Shown piece after piece: positions 1 to 9,482 of a DNA stretch of 16,263 bases (positions within the stretch are counted from its first letter, which is position 1; each line of letters starts with the position of its first letter). The position numbers and the translations under genes were made by a program. The notes beneath the pieces are model-generated. The model was not told the DNA's origin, did not search any database, and saw only the letters and a program-made list of their open reading frames with translations. Origin of the DNA: Balneolaceae bacterium (GTDB lineage: Bacteria > Bacteroidota > Rhodothermia > Balneolales > Balneolaceae); NCBI GenBank assembly GCA_007118525.1, contig SKRK01000148.1:1-16263 (forward strand). Direction: 5' to 3'.

Positions 1-102
1 CTGTCTGATAATAGGATTTCACATTTCAGTACTCGATAATTCACTATCTTATTTAGCTGTTTTCAAAGAATACGATTAACCTTATTGAAGATAATACCTG
101 TT

Positions 103-1770
103 ATGATGCGCTCGCTAATAATCCTTATAGTTTTACCACTCCTCTTAATGTACTGCAGTTCGGTTCCTGACTCAGAAACCTTTGTACTCTATAACATCAA
201 CGGCTACACACTGGAGGATGGCCAGCTTTCAGGGTTTGATGCCATTGTGGTTAAAAAGGGTGTAGTGGAGGATAAGGGAGCCTCCGATGATATGCAGAAC
301 CGTTATGCTGAGTATGAACAGATTGACGGCAACGGGCATACGCTGCTGCCGGGCCTGATCGACGCCCATGCACACGTAATGGGGCTTGGATACAGAGAGC
401 TGGATGTAAACGTGCAGGGAATAGACTCGCTTGAAGAGACGTTGGAAAAAATTCGTGAGTATGCCGATGCAAATCCGGATCTGGAGTGGATTCAGGGAAG
501 GGGCTGGAACCAGGTGTTATGGGAAGAGAATGAATTTCCAACCGCTGCCGACCTGGATCGGGTTGTGCCGGATCGGCCCGTCTATCTCACCAGGGTTGAC
601 GGACATGCCGCATGGGTAAACAGCAAGGCAATGAAGCTGGCCGGTATTAACCGCGACACACCCGATTTACAGGGTGGTGTAATTGTGCGTGATGGGGATG
701 GAGTCGCTATAGGAATTCTTGTAGATGCCACCATGCGTTATGTGCGTGAGGTGATACCTGAGCGTTCCCCGGAGGAGAAGAGAATTGCTCTAAGGTTAGC
801 CCTTGAAGAGATGGCAACAAATGGAATTACCTCTGTTCACGACGCGCGCACCGATGCTGAAACTTGGGAAATGTATAAGGACTTCGCCGATCGGGGTGAA
901 CTCATTACACGGATTTATGCGATGATTGCAGGCACCGGCGATACTTTTGATGTGATGGCTGCCGATGGTCCGGTGATGGGATACGCAGACGATATGCTGG
1001 CGCTGAGAAGTGTAAAGATATCAGCCGATGGCGCACTGGGAAGCAGGGGCGCAGCATTAATTGAGGAGTATCACGATGACCCGGGAAATAAGGGGCTTCT
1101 TTTTTACAGCCAGGATGAACTTAACGAGATGCTTTTGAAGGGCGCTTCAGCCGGGTTCCAGATGAACATTCATGCCATTGGAGATGCCGCCAATCTTCAG
1201 GTGCTTGACGGGTTTCAATACGTTCAGGAACAGCTTGGAGATCAATCTTCACTGCGCCACAGGATTGAACATGCCCAAATTGTACAGCCTGAAGATATAC
1301 CCCGCTTTGTAGAGTTGAGCCTGATTGCATCGATGCAGCCAACACATGCAACCAGTGATATGAATATGGCTGAAGACCGTGTGGGTTCCGAGCGGATTAA
1401 GGGGGCTTATGCATGGCAAACATTTCTTGATCAGGGAACGGTTATTGCCGGCGGATCGGACTTTCCGGTTGAAAAAGTGAACCCTTTTCACGGGCTCTAT
1501 TCTGCGGTTACCCGGCAGGATCATGGCGGCATGCCTCCCGGCGGATGGTACAGTGAGCACAGAATGAGCAGGGTGGAAGCACTCAGGGCATTTACAATTG
1601 ATGCCGCGTACGCTGCACACCAGGAGAATGTGCTGGGCACGCTGGAACGCGGTAAATGGGCCGACTTTATCCTGATTGATCGTGATATTTTTGAAGTAGA
1701 TGCATCTGAAATTTGGCAAACCGAAGTGTTGCAAACCTGGGTTGCCGGGGAAAAAGTATTTGAGAAGTAG
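103..1770 (+). CDS. Predicted lipoprotein metal-dependent amidohydrolase (Amidohydrolase_3, YtcJ-like)
   Basis: An amidohydrolase-superfamily enzyme of the Amidohydrolase_3/YtcJ type, which hydrolyses C-N bonds of amide or related substrates using a TIM-barrel metal centre; the substrate cannot be told from sequence. Counting from a TTG at 85, the family landmarks are HAH at 95-97 after LLPGLID, a lysine in VKISADG (K311), H363 in NIHAIGD, H395 in RIEHAQ and D459 in GGSDFPVE, all expected metal or active-site positions. The N-terminus has a hydrophobic stretch followed by LMYCSS, so a lipoprotein with cysteine 24 is likely, although Tyr at -1 of the lipobox is atypical. I chose ATG 103 because it gives a classic 17-residue lipoprotein signal; TTG 85 and ATG 106 also fit and no clear ribosome binding site decides. 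nadE follows after 3 nt, so the two are probably cotranscribed. Family certain, substrate unknown. Confidence 0.9.
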   Translation: MMRSLIILIVLPLLLMYCSSVPDSETFVLYNINGYTLEDGQLSGFDAIVVKKGVVEDKGASDDMQNRYAEYEQIDGNGHTLLPGLIDAHAHVMGLGYRELDVNVQGIDSLEETLEKIREYADANPDLEWIQGRGWNQVLWEENEFPTAADLDRVVPDRPVYLTRVDGHAAWVNSKAMKLAGINRDTPDLQGGVIVRDGDGVAIGILVDATMRYVREVIPERSPEEKRIALRLALEEMATNGITSVHDARTDAETWEMYKDFADRGELITRIYAMIAGTGDTFDVMAADGPVMGYADDMLALRSVKISADGALGSRGAALIEEYHDDPGNKGLLFYSQDELNEMLLKGASAGFQMNIHAIGDAANLQVLDGFQYVQEQLGDQSSLRHRIEHAQIVQPEDIPRFVELSLIASMQPTHATSDMNMAEDRVGSERIKGAYAWQTFLDQGTVIAGGSDFPVEKVNPFHGLYSAVTRQDHGGMPPGGWYSEHRMSRVEALRAFTIDAAYAAHQENVLGTLERGKWADFILIDRDIFEVDASEIWQTEVLQTWVAGEKVFEK

Positions 1771-1773
1771 GGC

Positions 1774-3438
1774 ATGAAGGTACGCATAGAGCAGCTAAAC
1801 CCCATTATTGGGGATCTTAAGGGTAATACATCATTGATACTTGATGCGCTGAAACTAGCAGAGAGTGCAGGGATAGATCTGTTGATCCTTCCGGAGATGG
1901 TTGTAACCGGCTATCCGGCGCAAGATCTGCTGGAGAGTGAGGCGTTTCGCGATAGCTGCTATCGAGCGAATGATGAGATTATTAGCGCATCTGCAAAAAC
2001 AGCAATTCTATTTGGTTCGGTAACTCCCAAAAAGGAAGGGTTCGGGAGAAAAATGTATAACTCAGCCCTGCTTGCAAAGGAGGGTGAGATGATTGGAATG
2101 ACGCATAAAGCACTTCTGCCTACCTACGATATTTTTGACGATCTGCGCTACTTCGAGCCAAATAAGAGTTTTAAATGCTTAAAGCTCGATGGTGTAAAGC
2201 TTGGTGTTACAATCTGTGAAGATATATGGTATAACGAAAATGAGGTGCAATATCACACCTATGAAGTGGATCCTGCAGCTGAGCTGAAAAAAGCCGGCGC
2301 TGATGTAATCATCAACATTTCGGCATCACCTTATACCAACACCAAGCACCAGAACAGGGTGTCGATGCTGAAGAATCATGCAAGAAAGCTTGATCTGCCC
2401 GTTTTTTACGCAAACCAGGTGGGTGCCCATACTGACATTATCTTCGATGGGGATTCGATGGTCATTAATAGAAATACAGACATTGTAACGAATACCAGGA
2501 TTTTCCATCCTTCATTTACTGACATTGAATGGAACCCCGATTCAGGTAAGGTAACCGGCCTCACTGAACTGCAGATATACCCCTCTTCAAAACAGGAGCG
2601 TCAATTTGAAGCGGTCAGGTGTGGCCTCAGAGATTATATAGATAAACTCAACATTACCGAGAATGTGGTGCTGGGGTTGAGTGGAGGAATTGACTCTGCG
2701 CTGGTGTGTGCCCTGGCAGTTGAAACCCTGGGGGCAGATCGCGTAAAGGCGATTACTTTACCGGGTCAATTTTCAAGCAAAGGGAGTGTTGCCGACTCCC
2801 GTTTGCTGGCTGATAACCTGGGAGTTGAACTTTTTGAACTATCCATTGAACCTCTTTTTGAAGAGTTTCGCAATACGCTTGCGCCGCTTTTTAAAGGGGA
2901 ATCTTTTGGAGTTGCCGAAGAGAATGTGCAGAGCAGGATTCGCGGAAGCCTTTTAATGGCTTACTCGAATAAATTTGGAAACTTTTTGTTACCTACCGGA
3001 AATAAATCTGAATATGCAGTGGGTTACGCCACTCTTTACGGTGATATGAACGGTGCATTGGCTATCATTGGTGATCTGTACAAAACCGAAGTGTACGATC
3101 TCTGTAAATGGCTGAATAGCTCGTATTATAAAAAAGAGGTAATTCCTGATTCGATACTCGTTAAACCGCCCAGTGCTGAGCTGCGGCCGGATCAAAAGGA
3201 TACAGACAGTTTGCCGGATTATGAAGTGCTGGACGATATCCTCTACAGGTATATCGAATTGCAGCAGTCGCGCAGTGAAATAAGCGAATCAGGTTATGAG
3301 TCAGAACTGGTTCATAAAATACTGAGAATGGTTGATATGAATGAGTTTAAGAGATATCAGGCGGCGCCGATTTTAAAACTCGCTTCAAAATCGTTCGGAA
3401 CAGGGCGCAGATGGCCCATCGTACAAAAATGGAAATAA
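1774..3438 (+). CDS. nadE: Glutamine-dependent NAD+ synthetase
   Basis: Catalyses the last step of NAD synthesis, the ATP-dependent amidation of nicotinate adenine dinucleotide, using ammonia released from glutamine. This is the two-domain form (554 aa). The N-terminal nitrilase-type glutaminase domain (about 1-265) has the full triad: E41 in LPEMVVTGYP, K112 in THKALLPTYD and C148 in VTICEDIW. The C-terminal synthetase domain (about 275-554) has the ATP-pyrophosphatase loop SGGIDS at 303-308, GNKSE at 409-413 and the PPSAELRPDQKDTDSLP segment typical of the family. The ATG start lies 3 nt after the amidohydrolase stop, which implies translational coupling. It is followed by a 162-nt AT-rich spacer. 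Cytoplasmic. All catalytic residues are present and it should be functional. Confidence 0.97.
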   Translation: MKVRIEQLNPIIGDLKGNTSLILDALKLAESAGIDLLILPEMVVTGYPAQDLLESEAFRDSCYRANDEIISASAKTAILFGSVTPKKEGFGRKMYNSALLAKEGEMIGMTHKALLPTYDIFDDLRYFEPNKSFKCLKLDGVKLGVTICEDIWYNENEVQYHTYEVDPAAELKKAGADVIINISASPYTNTKHQNRVSMLKNHARKLDLPVFYANQVGAHTDIIFDGDSMVINRNTDIVTNTRIFHPSFTDIEWNPDSGKVTGLTELQIYPSSKQERQFEAVRCGLRDYIDKLNITENVVLGLSGGIDSALVCALAVETLGADRVKAITLPGQFSSKGSVADSRLLADNLGVELFELSIEPLFEEFRNTLAPLFKGESFGVAEENVQSRIRGSLLMAYSNKFGNFLLPTGNKSEYAVGYATLYGDMNGALAIIGDLYKTEVYDLCKWLNSSYYKKEVIPDSILVKPPSAELRPDQKDTDSLPDYEVLDDILYRYIELQQSRSEISESGYESELVHKILRMVDMNEFKRYQAAPILKLASKSFGTGRRWPIVQKWK

Positions 3439-3439
3439 C

Positions 3440-3458
3440 GATTTTTTTCAAAAAAATC
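3440..3458 (+). terminator. Weak AT-only palindrome just after nadE, possible terminator
   Basis: A perfect inverted repeat, GA followed by seven T, a central C, seven A and TC, begins 2 nt after the nadE stop. Folded with a 3-5 nt loop it gives a 7-8 bp stem made almost only of A-U pairs, with no U-tract after it, so it would be a weak intrinsic terminator at best. The position at the end of an apparent two-gene unit and before a 140-nt spacer is the main argument for it. The rest of 3459-3600 is AT-rich and shows no convincing promoter. Confidence 0.3.
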
Positions 3459-3600
3459 CGCTTATTTAAAAAAATAACCGGTACGTTAAAAGATTAAAAA
3501 TGATCCTCAATTTTTGCGTTTCGCAGATATTGTTGCCATCATTCCAAAAGTGAGAATAAATAACTAATTTGCAAGACTTTTCAACATCGTATAAAAAATT

Positions 3601-5583
3601 ATGAAACAGGCAACAATACTCTTACTGATCTGCTTTTTGTCTCCAAATCTATTTGCACAGGATACCACCGGTACCGGTGTGGAAGTGCCGGTTAAACTGT
3701 TGCCCTATTCGAATCCTTTAACAGATACCAGAGATGAAGTTATTGCTGTTGAAGAGCCTGCGGTTATTGCAGAGCTGGATCGTGATATTCTTCGCAGAAT
3801 CTCAGACGCTTACAGGCTGCATGTACTGGCAATTGATGCTCAGGTACAGGGCGATCTTGTTCAGGCTGAACGGTACATCAATGATGCCTTTGGTGCCATA
3901 CAATTGATGATGGAGGATTTTCCGGAAGTGCAAAACAGCCGGCGATTTTCAGAACTCTACCGTTCCGTAATGGCAGAGCACAGTGAATTTTACGGTATTA
4001 CAGACTCGCCCACCGAAACTGAGGGGGATATATTCGCAATTCAAAAAGAGATTTTTTCTGAACAGGACGATTGGATCGCAGAAGGGTACAGATTGCCGGA
4101 TAACCTCACCATTAATCAGACAAGCGTACCCCTGATTCAAAATCAGCATGTAAATCGTCATCTGATGTACTACACTCTTCGCCGCCCGGATGTGATGGAG
4201 CGCTGGCTGGAGCGTTCAGAGTACTATTTTCCAATGATGTTAGAGATTTTCGAGGATGAGGGTGTTCCTACAGAGCTTATTCACCTCTCTATGATTGAGA
4301 GCGGGTTGGTTCCAACAGCCAGAAGCTGGGCCTCTGCGTCCGGCTTGTGGCAGTTTATGCGCGCAACGGGTGCAGTTTATGGCCTTGAAGTAAATTGGTG
4401 GATCGATGAACGCCGCGACCCGGTAAAGTCGACACGTGCAGCAGCACAGCATCTTCGCGATCTGCACAATGTTTGGGGCGACTGGCACCTGGCCCTGGCC
4501 AACTACAATCTTAGCCCCAGGGGCCTTCGAAGGGCGATTAATGCCGCCGGCGGAGTTGAGGATTATTGGGTTGCCTATCCCTATCTGCCACGCGAAACCC
4601 GGGGTTACGTTCCGGGGTACATAGCAGCCACTATGATTGCGATGAATCCCGAAGAGTTTGGATTTGAAAGCAATTACGGTGGAATAGCATACTCCTACGA
4701 TGTAGCAGAGGTTGATGGATTGATGCCGCTTGAAGATCTTGCCAAAGCAGCCGGTATTTCAATGCAGGAATTACGCAACTATAACCCGGAACTTCTTCGC
4801 TGGGCAACGCCTCCGGGTGGCAAATATCCATTAAAGATCCCCACGGGAATCAAGGATGACTTTTTAGCAGCCTACCAGGAGATTCCTAAGGAGAACCGGG
4901 CATCAGAAATAGCCATGCATACGGTAAGCAGTGGTGAAACCCTTGGATACATTGCCCGCCGTTATGGAACGTCTGTAAGAGCACTTTACGACTCCAACGA
5001 CGGATTAAGCAGCACAATCCATCCGGGACAGACTGTTGTAGTGCCTGTTGCTCCGGGCTCAAGAGAACAGATTGCAGCCGACAGAGCCGCAAACCGTGGT
5101 ACAACAACAACCCAGCGCCAGCAGCCGGCCCAGCAGGCGCAAACACCGCCAAATACTACAGCTATAAGCTATACCGTTAAAAGTGGAGACACTATTGGCC
5201 ATATCGCCGAATGGTATGATGTTAGAGCCTGGCAAATACGCGCATGGAACAATGTGCATGATACAATCCGGGTGGGTCAGCGATTGACAATACACGTACC
5301 CAATAACCGTTCTGACTATTATGCACAGATTAATAACCTGTCATTTGCCCAGAAACAGGAAATTGAGCGTCGTCAGCGGGCGGGAGAAAATATATTCACC
5401 CTCCGTTTTGATGGAAGTTCACCAAGTTCAGGCGATACCATAAATTACACCGTAAGGCGAAACGATACTCTTGGAAATATTGCACGGAGTCATGGCGTAT
5501 CCGTTGCCGATATTCAGAGAGAAAACAACCTTAATGGTACAACCATATATGCCGGACAAACTCTTAAGATTCGCCGCAGATAG
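3601..5583 (+). CDS. mltD: Membrane-bound-type lytic transglycosylase D-like protein with C-terminal LysM repeats
   Basis: Cleaves the MurNAc-GlcNAc bond of peptidoglycan to form 1,6-anhydro ends, in the periplasm. Residues 1-20 form a secretion signal ending LFAQ, with no plausible lipobox, so unlike E. coli MltD it is probably soluble or held only by its LysM domains. The SLT/GH23 domain spans about 215-345, with catalytic Glu233 in LSMIESGL, then SGLWQFM (247-253), a [13 protein letters not shown] segment and [12 protein letters not shown] degenerate LysM-like segment follows (about 373-415, NPELLRW and LKIPTG), then three clear LysM modules at about 438-483, 522-567 and 614-660, each with a GxTLGxIA or GDTIGHIA core. 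A Q/T/P-rich linker (500-520) separates the first two. Length (660 aa) is normal for Bacteroidetes-type MltD. The S41 protease gene starts 12 nt downstream. Confidence 0.93.
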   Translation: MKQATILLLICFLSPNLFAQDTTGTGVEVPVKLLPYSNPLTDTRDEVIAVEEPAVIAELDRDILRRISDAYRLHVLAIDAQVQGDLVQAERYINDAFGAIQLMMEDFPEVQNSRRFSELYRSVMAEHSEFYGITDSPTETEGDIFAIQKEIFSEQDDWIAEGYRLPDNLTINQTSVPLIQNQHVNRHLMYYTLRRPDVMERWLERSEYYFPMMLEIFEDEGVPTELIHLSMIESGLVPTARSWASASGLWQFMRATGAVYGLEVNWWIDERRDPVKSTRAAAQHLRDLHNVWGDWHLALANYNLSPRGLRRAINAAGGVEDYWVAYPYLPRETRGYVPGYIAATMIAMNPEEFGFESNYGGIAYSYDVAEVDGLMPLEDLAKAAGISMQELRNYNPELLRWATPPGGKYPLKIPTGIKDDFLAAYQEIPKENRASEIAMHTVSSGETLGYIARRYGTSVRALYDSNDGLSSTIHPGQTVVVPVAPGSREQIAADRAANRGTTTTQRQQPAQQAQTPPNTTAISYTVKSGDTIGHIAEWYDVRAWQIRAWNNVHDTIRVGQRLTIHVPNNRSDYYAQINNLSFAQKQEIERRQRAGENIFTLRFDGSSPSSGDTINYTVRRNDTLGNIARSHGVSVADIQRENNLNGTTIYAGQTLKIRRR

Positions 5584-5595
5584 AAGTCCTTTCAA

Positions 5596-7239
5596 ATGAG
5601 AGCTGTTTTAAAACCTTTTTGGATCGCCGCACTGGCGCTGTTTCTATTAGTTAGTGCAGGCTTCGTGCAGAGCGATCTCTTTTTTCAAATCAAGAAACAG
5701 CTCACCATTTTCAGTGATGTATTCAAGGAGGTATCAACCCGTTACGTTGAAGAGATAAGCCCCGAAACATTGATGAAGCGCGGGCTTAACGGCATGCTGA
5801 ACGGGCTTGACCCTTACACAGTATTTATTGATGAAGGTGAGCAGCAGCAGATGGAAATACTTTCATCGGGCACCTATGGCGGTATTGGTATTGAAGCAGG
5901 TTTCAGGGGAGAGAAGGTGGTTATCATAGCACCCCTTGACGGTTATCCTGCACAACGGGCGGGAATACGGCCGGGAGATATTATAGAAGAACTTGACGGG
6001 GTCCCCGTTAGCGGCTTTTCACCGGAGGAGGTACAGCGCCTCACAATTGGCGACGTGGGTACTCAGTTGGAAATCAAGATCAGAAGACCCGGAATAGACC
6101 AGTCGATTACCTTTGAACTGGTGAGAGAGCGCATAGAGATGAAGAACATCTCATTAGCTGCTCATTTGCACGATCATAGTGATATTGGTTATGTACAGTT
6201 GAGCCGGTTTGGCCAGCGTACGGCAGAAGAGCTGAGAGCCCGCCTGATTGAACTGAACAACAAGAACCAGTTGAGCGGACTGATACTCGATCTCAGAAAC
6301 AATCCCGGTGGTTTACTGAACGAGGCCGTTGATGTGGTTGATAAATTTATTGAACCGGGAGTAACCGTTGTAGAAACCCGGGGAAGAATGGAGAGCCGGA
6401 ATGATGTGTTCACTACCGAAGAACCGGCGCTGTTTGAAGATATGCCGATAGTGATACTCATTAACAGCGGCAGCGCCAGCGCCTCGGAAGTTGTAGCCGG
6501 TGCCCTGCAGGATCTTGACCGTGCTGTTGTAATTGGGGAGAACAGTTTTGGAAAAGGTCTTGTGCAAACAATCAGGCCTCTATCCTACAATACATCACTC
6601 AAAATAACCATTTCACAATATTATACTCCAAGCGGAAGGGGTATTCAGTCGGTTGATTATACCGGGGAAGAGAATCTCTCGGGTTCGGTATTTCCTGATT
6701 CACTTCGAAGAGCATTTTTGACAAAAAACGGCCGAACCGTATTTGATGGAAAGGGAATAGAGCCCGATATCATCATCGATAGTAACGAAAACTCACTGCT
6801 TGAACTAGCCCTGATGCAGAATAATTCGTTCTTCTTCTTTGTTAATGAGCGTTTGGCAAATCTGAATGACGATGAAAAAGAGATTCCTGAAGATATCTAC
6901 CGTCAATTTTCGCGATATTTAATTGAGGGTGGATTTACATTCGATACACCTGTAGATTCCCATCTGGACGCAATTGCATCAAACCTGAACCATTTTCCAA
7001 AAGCCGATTTAGCCGAAGAGAGTCTTGATGAACTGCGGGCCCTGCTTCGGGATTATAAAATATCTCAGATTTTCGATAGTCGTGACTTCATCGAGAGAGA
7101 ACTTCGTTCAGAATGGATTTCACAAACCATTGGCGGTGTTGAGGGACAAAGATTGAAGCTTCAGCATGATAACTATGTCTTAAAATCAATTGAATTGCTG
7201 AAAAATCAGAATCACTACAAATCTTTGTTGATACCTTAA
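5596..7239 (+). CDS. S41 family carboxyl-terminal processing protease with PDZ domain
   Basis: A serine protease of the tail-specific/CTP family that cuts exported proteins near hydrophobic C-termini. Residues 7-24 are one hydrophobic segment, acting as an uncleaved anchor or signal, so the catalytic part should face the periplasm. The PDZ domain is at about 85-177 (GGIGIEAG, then RAGIRPGDIIEELDG). The peptidase domain has LDLRNNPGG (231-239), the nucleophile S295 in SGSASASE and the general-base K320 in SFGKG; their 25-residue spacing matches the CtpA Ser-Lys dyad. A further helical region of about 150 residues (400-547) follows, as is usual for the long Bacteroidetes forms. It starts 12 nt after mltD and its stop is 2 nt before the next start. 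The role of the neighbours suggests envelope maintenance, but the substrate is unknown. I give no symbol because Prc/CtpA/CtpB assignment is not safe. Confidence 0.93.
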   Translation: MRAVLKPFWIAALALFLLVSAGFVQSDLFFQIKKQLTIFSDVFKEVSTRYVEEISPETLMKRGLNGMLNGLDPYTVFIDEGEQQQMEILSSGTYGGIGIEAGFRGEKVVIIAPLDGYPAQRAGIRPGDIIEELDGVPVSGFSPEEVQRLTIGDVGTQLEIKIRRPGIDQSITFELVRERIEMKNISLAAHLHDHSDIGYVQLSRFGQRTAEELRARLIELNNKNQLSGLILDLRNNPGGLLNEAVDVVDKFIEPGVTVVETRGRMESRNDVFTTEEPALFEDMPIVILINSGSASASEVVAGALQDLDRAVVIGENSFGKGLVQTIRPLSYNTSLKITISQYYTPSGRGIQSVDYTGEENLSGSVFPDSLRRAFLTKNGRTVFDGKGIEPDIIIDSNENSLLELALMQNNSFFFFVNERLANLNDDEKEIPEDIYRQFSRYLIEGGFTFDTPVDSHLDAIASNLNHFPKADLAEESLDELRALLRDYKISQIFDSRDFIERELRSEWISQTIGGVEGQRLKLQHDNYVLKSIELLKNQNHYKSLLIP

Positions 7240-7241
7240 AT

Positions 7242-8075
7242 TTGGGAAAAGCCGACCTACATACGCACACATCAGCATCAGACGGGGCATTGCACGCTAC
7301 AGAGCTGCTTAAAAAAATAAAAGAGAAGGGGCTGAAAACCGTAGCGATTACAGATCATGATACGATTAAGGGCTATCTGGAGGGGAAGGAGATGGCTGCA
7401 GAACTGGGCATTGAATTGATTCCCGGAGTGGAGATGACGGCTTTGTGGAATAATCGTGAGGTTCATCTGCTTGCATACATGTTTGATGAGAATAATGAAG
7501 ATTTCCTGATGCTTCTGCGAAGGCAAAAAAGAGCGCGCATTTTGAGGATGGGCGCAATTGTCGAGTACTTAAAGAGCACCGGTATTGATATAGACCTGGA
7601 TGAAATAAGAGCGGAATCGGGCCACGGAAATGTTGGGCGTCCGCACGCCGCGGCTGTTTTAATCAAAAAAGGATACGTTGGCGGAGTTTCTGAAGCGTTT
7701 ATCAGGTACCTCTCCTCCGAAAAGTTAAAAGATATCAAAACAGAGTACGCTTCTATTGAGGAGGTGATTAAGATAACCCAGCTCGCCGCCGGTGTTATTT
7801 CACTGGCTCATCCCGGCCCAATCTATTCAAGAAAGGAGATTGAAGCACTTCTCGAGAAAGGCCTCGACGGTATAGAGTGTATACATCCCAGCCACAACTT
7901 TAACGTACAGCGAACGTTTAAAAAACTGGCAGAATCAAAAAATTTATTGATAACCGGTGGAAGTGATTATCACGGTACGGGAAAATCCGATTATGATCCT
8001 TATCTTGGAATTGTGACTATAGGGGAGAAGTACATTGCCTCCCTGAAGAGATTGTCAGAAAGGAGAAAAAATTAA
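7242..8075 (+). CDS. PHP-domain metal-dependent phosphoesterase (TrpH/RNase AM-like)
   Basis: A PHP-family phosphoesterase using a two- or three-metal centre. The nearest well-known relative is E. coli YciV/TrpH (RNase AM), a 5'-3' exoribonuclease and 3',5'-nucleotide phosphatase, so nucleotide or short-RNA hydrolysis is the likely activity. The ligand set is complete: H7 and H9 in ADLHTHTSASDG, H39 and D40 in TDHDT, E64 in PGVEM, H75, H135 in GRPHAA, H190 in LAHPG, H215/H218 in IHPSH, and D242/H244 in SDYHG. The start is TTG: only this codon puts ADLHTHT at the usual distance from the N-terminus, and no ATG is available. It lies 2 nt after the protease stop, so translation is probably coupled. 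ribH follows after 6 nt. Length (277 aa) is normal. Confidence 0.9.
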   Translation: MGKADLHTHTSASDGALHATELLKKIKEKGLKTVAITDHDTIKGYLEGKEMAAELGIELIPGVEMTALWNNREVHLLAYMFDENNEDFLMLLRRQKRARILRMGAIVEYLKSTGIDIDLDEIRAESGHGNVGRPHAAAVLIKKGYVGGVSEAFIRYLSSEKLKDIKTEYASIEEVIKITQLAAGVISLAHPGPIYSRKEIEALLEKGLDGIECIHPSHNFNVQRTFKKLAESKNLLITGGSDYHGTGKSDYDPYLGIVTIGEKYIASLKRLSERRKN

Positions 8076-8081
8076 ACAGAG

Positions 8082-8564
8082 ATGCCTGAGATAGATCAAA
8101 AAGCAGAATTCGATTGGGATAATACCAAGGTTGCAGTTGTAGCTGCCAAATGGAACTCATTTATTACGGATGAAATGCTAAAGGGTGCTGTGTCGGCTCT
8201 TAAGGGCAGGGGAATCCCGGAAAAAAATATTTATACCATGAGATGCCCCGGTTCATTTGAACTGCCGCTCTCCTGTATGTATTGCATAGACAACCTCGAT
8301 GTAGACGCAGTGATTGCCATTGGTGTTGTAATTCGAGGCGGTACCCCACATTTCGATTATGTGTGCGACGCCGTAACCCGCGGAATTACAGACTTGAATC
8401 TGAATACCAGCATACCGGTTGCCTTTGGTGTTTTAACAACCGATAACGTGGAGCAGGCCGTGGCAAGAGCCAGTTTGGAGAAAGGAAATAAAGGAGCCGA
8501 AGCGGCAATTTCAGCTTGTGAAATGATACAATTAGAGAAAGCTTTGCAGAGAGTGAAAGATTAA
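8082..8564 (+). CDS. ribH: 6,7-dimethyl-8-ribityllumazine synthase
   Basis: Condenses 5-amino-6-ribitylaminouracil with 3,4-dihydroxybutanone 4-phosphate to give the lumazine precursor of riboflavin; members form pentamers or icosahedral shells. Family signatures are WNSFITDEMLKGA (24-36, with Trp where Phe is commoner), PGSFELP (56-62), IRGGTPHFDYV (84-94) with the proton-transfer His90, and FGVLTTDNVEQA, followed by NKGAEAA. Length 160 aa is standard. No other rib gene and no FMN riboswitch is visible, so riboflavin genes are dispersed here, as is common in this group. The ATG is 6 nt after the PHP gene. A 59-nt gap separates it from uppS. Confidence 0.96.
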   Translation: MPEIDQKAEFDWDNTKVAVVAAKWNSFITDEMLKGAVSALKGRGIPEKNIYTMRCPGSFELPLSCMYCIDNLDVDAVIAIGVVIRGGTPHFDYVCDAVTRGITDLNLNTSIPVAFGVLTTDNVEQAVARASLEKGNKGAEAAISACEMIQLEKALQRVKD

Positions 8565-8571
8565 TTAGCGC

Positions 8572-8602
8572 TTGAATAAAGCAGGATTAAGTTCTATTTT
8601 TC
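8572..8602 (+). promoter_or_regulatory. Candidate Bacteroidetes-type promoter before uppS
   Basis: In the 59-nt gap after ribH, TTG at 8572-8574 is followed, 20 nt later, by TATTTTTC at 8595-8602. This resembles the Bacteroidetes primary-sigma consensus of a -33 TTTG and a -7 TANNTTTG with about 19-20 nt between, with one mismatch in the -7 box. It would place transcription starts about 10-15 nt before the uppS ATG, a short leader. The evidence is the pattern and position only. Confidence 0.28.
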
Positions 8603-8623
8603 TAAGCTTGAAAACCTCATTAA

Positions 8624-9460
8624 ATGAAAGCATTGGAACCACTAACACTCACAGATAAGGCCCAAAGCGACGAAGATAAAGTTCTTCAGGAGAAGGTCAA
8701 GTCTTCAGGTACTCTGCCTCAGCATATCGCTATTATCATGGATGGGAATGGCAGGTGGGCAAAAGACAAAGGCAATGTGAGACTGTTTGGGCATAAAGCA
8801 GGTGTAGAGTCGGTCAGGGATATCACAGAATCCTGCGCTCAGCTTGGCGTTAAACATCTTACACTCTATGCATTTTCTACAGAGAACTGGGACAGGCCAT
8901 CTGCAGAAGTGAGCGGGCTAATGAACTTACTGGTACACTCACTGCAAAATGAAGCAGACCGCCTGCAAAGAAACAACATTCGCCTGGTTTCAATCGGACA
9001 GCTGGATCGTCTTCCCAAAAAATGCCAGAACAAGCTTCAGGAAGTGATCGAACTTACAAAAAACAATACACGTCTTGAACTCTGTCTTGCGCTGAGTTAC
9101 TCCGGAAGATGGGATATCATTGAGGCGATCAAAAAAGTTTCTAAGGAGGTTCAGAACGGTAATGTGAACCCTGATGAGATTGATGACAATATGGTGAGCT
9201 CATATCTCTCAACAGCAGACATTCCCGACCCCGACCTGATCATACGAACCAGCGGTGAATACCGCATCAGTAACTTTCTTTTATGGCAGCTGGCTTATTC
9301 TGAACTATACGTCACACAAACATTTTGGCCCGATTTTAGGCGGGATGAGCTTTATAAGGCAATATTTTCTTATCAAAAGCGTGATCGTAGGTACGGGAAA
9401 GTGAAAAATGGATATACCAAAAGGTTGTCCGCATCAGTTATCAACAAAATTATATCATAA
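8624..9460 (+). CDS. uppS: Isoprenyl transferase (undecaprenyl diphosphate synthase)
   Basis: A cis-prenyltransferase that extends farnesyl diphosphate with isopentenyl diphosphate to make undecaprenyl diphosphate, the lipid carrier for peptidoglycan and O-antigen units; it acts at the inner face of the cytoplasmic membrane. Hallmarks are HIAIIMDGNGRWAK with catalytic D40, FGHKAG, LTLYAFSTENWDRP (79-92), and the C-terminal block RTSGEYRISNFLLWQLAYSE (208-227) carrying the arginines that bind the IPP diphosphate and the metal-linked glutamate E227. About 30 polar residues precede the conserved core, so the true start might be internal, but the ATG at 8624 is the first available. bamA follows after 22 nt, the usual order in Bacteroidetes. 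Confidence 0.96.
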   Translation: MKALEPLTLTDKAQSDEDKVLQEKVKSSGTLPQHIAIIMDGNGRWAKDKGNVRLFGHKAGVESVRDITESCAQLGVKHLTLYAFSTENWDRPSAEVSGLMNLLVHSLQNEADRLQRNNIRLVSIGQLDRLPKKCQNKLQEVIELTKNNTRLELCLALSYSGRWDIIEAIKKVSKEVQNGNVNPDEIDDNMVSSYLSTADIPDPDLIIRTSGEYRISNFLLWQLAYSELYVTQTFWPDFRRDELYKAIFSYQKRDRRYGKVKNGYTKRLSASVINKIIS

Positions 9461-9482
9461 ACAGCAGCAATAAATACATCAC

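Noticed and set aside
2..79. Open frame from the window edge to a TAA at 77-79 that might be the tail of an upstream gene
   Set aside because: Only 25 codons, AT-rich and with no recognisable motif; chance openness is equally likely.
1249..1734. 161-codon minus-strand frame opposite the amidohydrolase
   Set aside because: Lies wholly antisense to a clearly conserved enzyme and has no domain-like sequence; a shadow frame.
3561..3600. Promoter TAATTTG/TATAAA before the transglycosylase gene
   Set aside because: The -7-like box is one base short of TANNTTTG and no -33 TTTG lies at the required distance.
8565..8623. Riboswitch or structured leader between ribH and uppS
   Set aside because: 59 nt is too short for an FMN riboswitch and no stable paired elements are visible.
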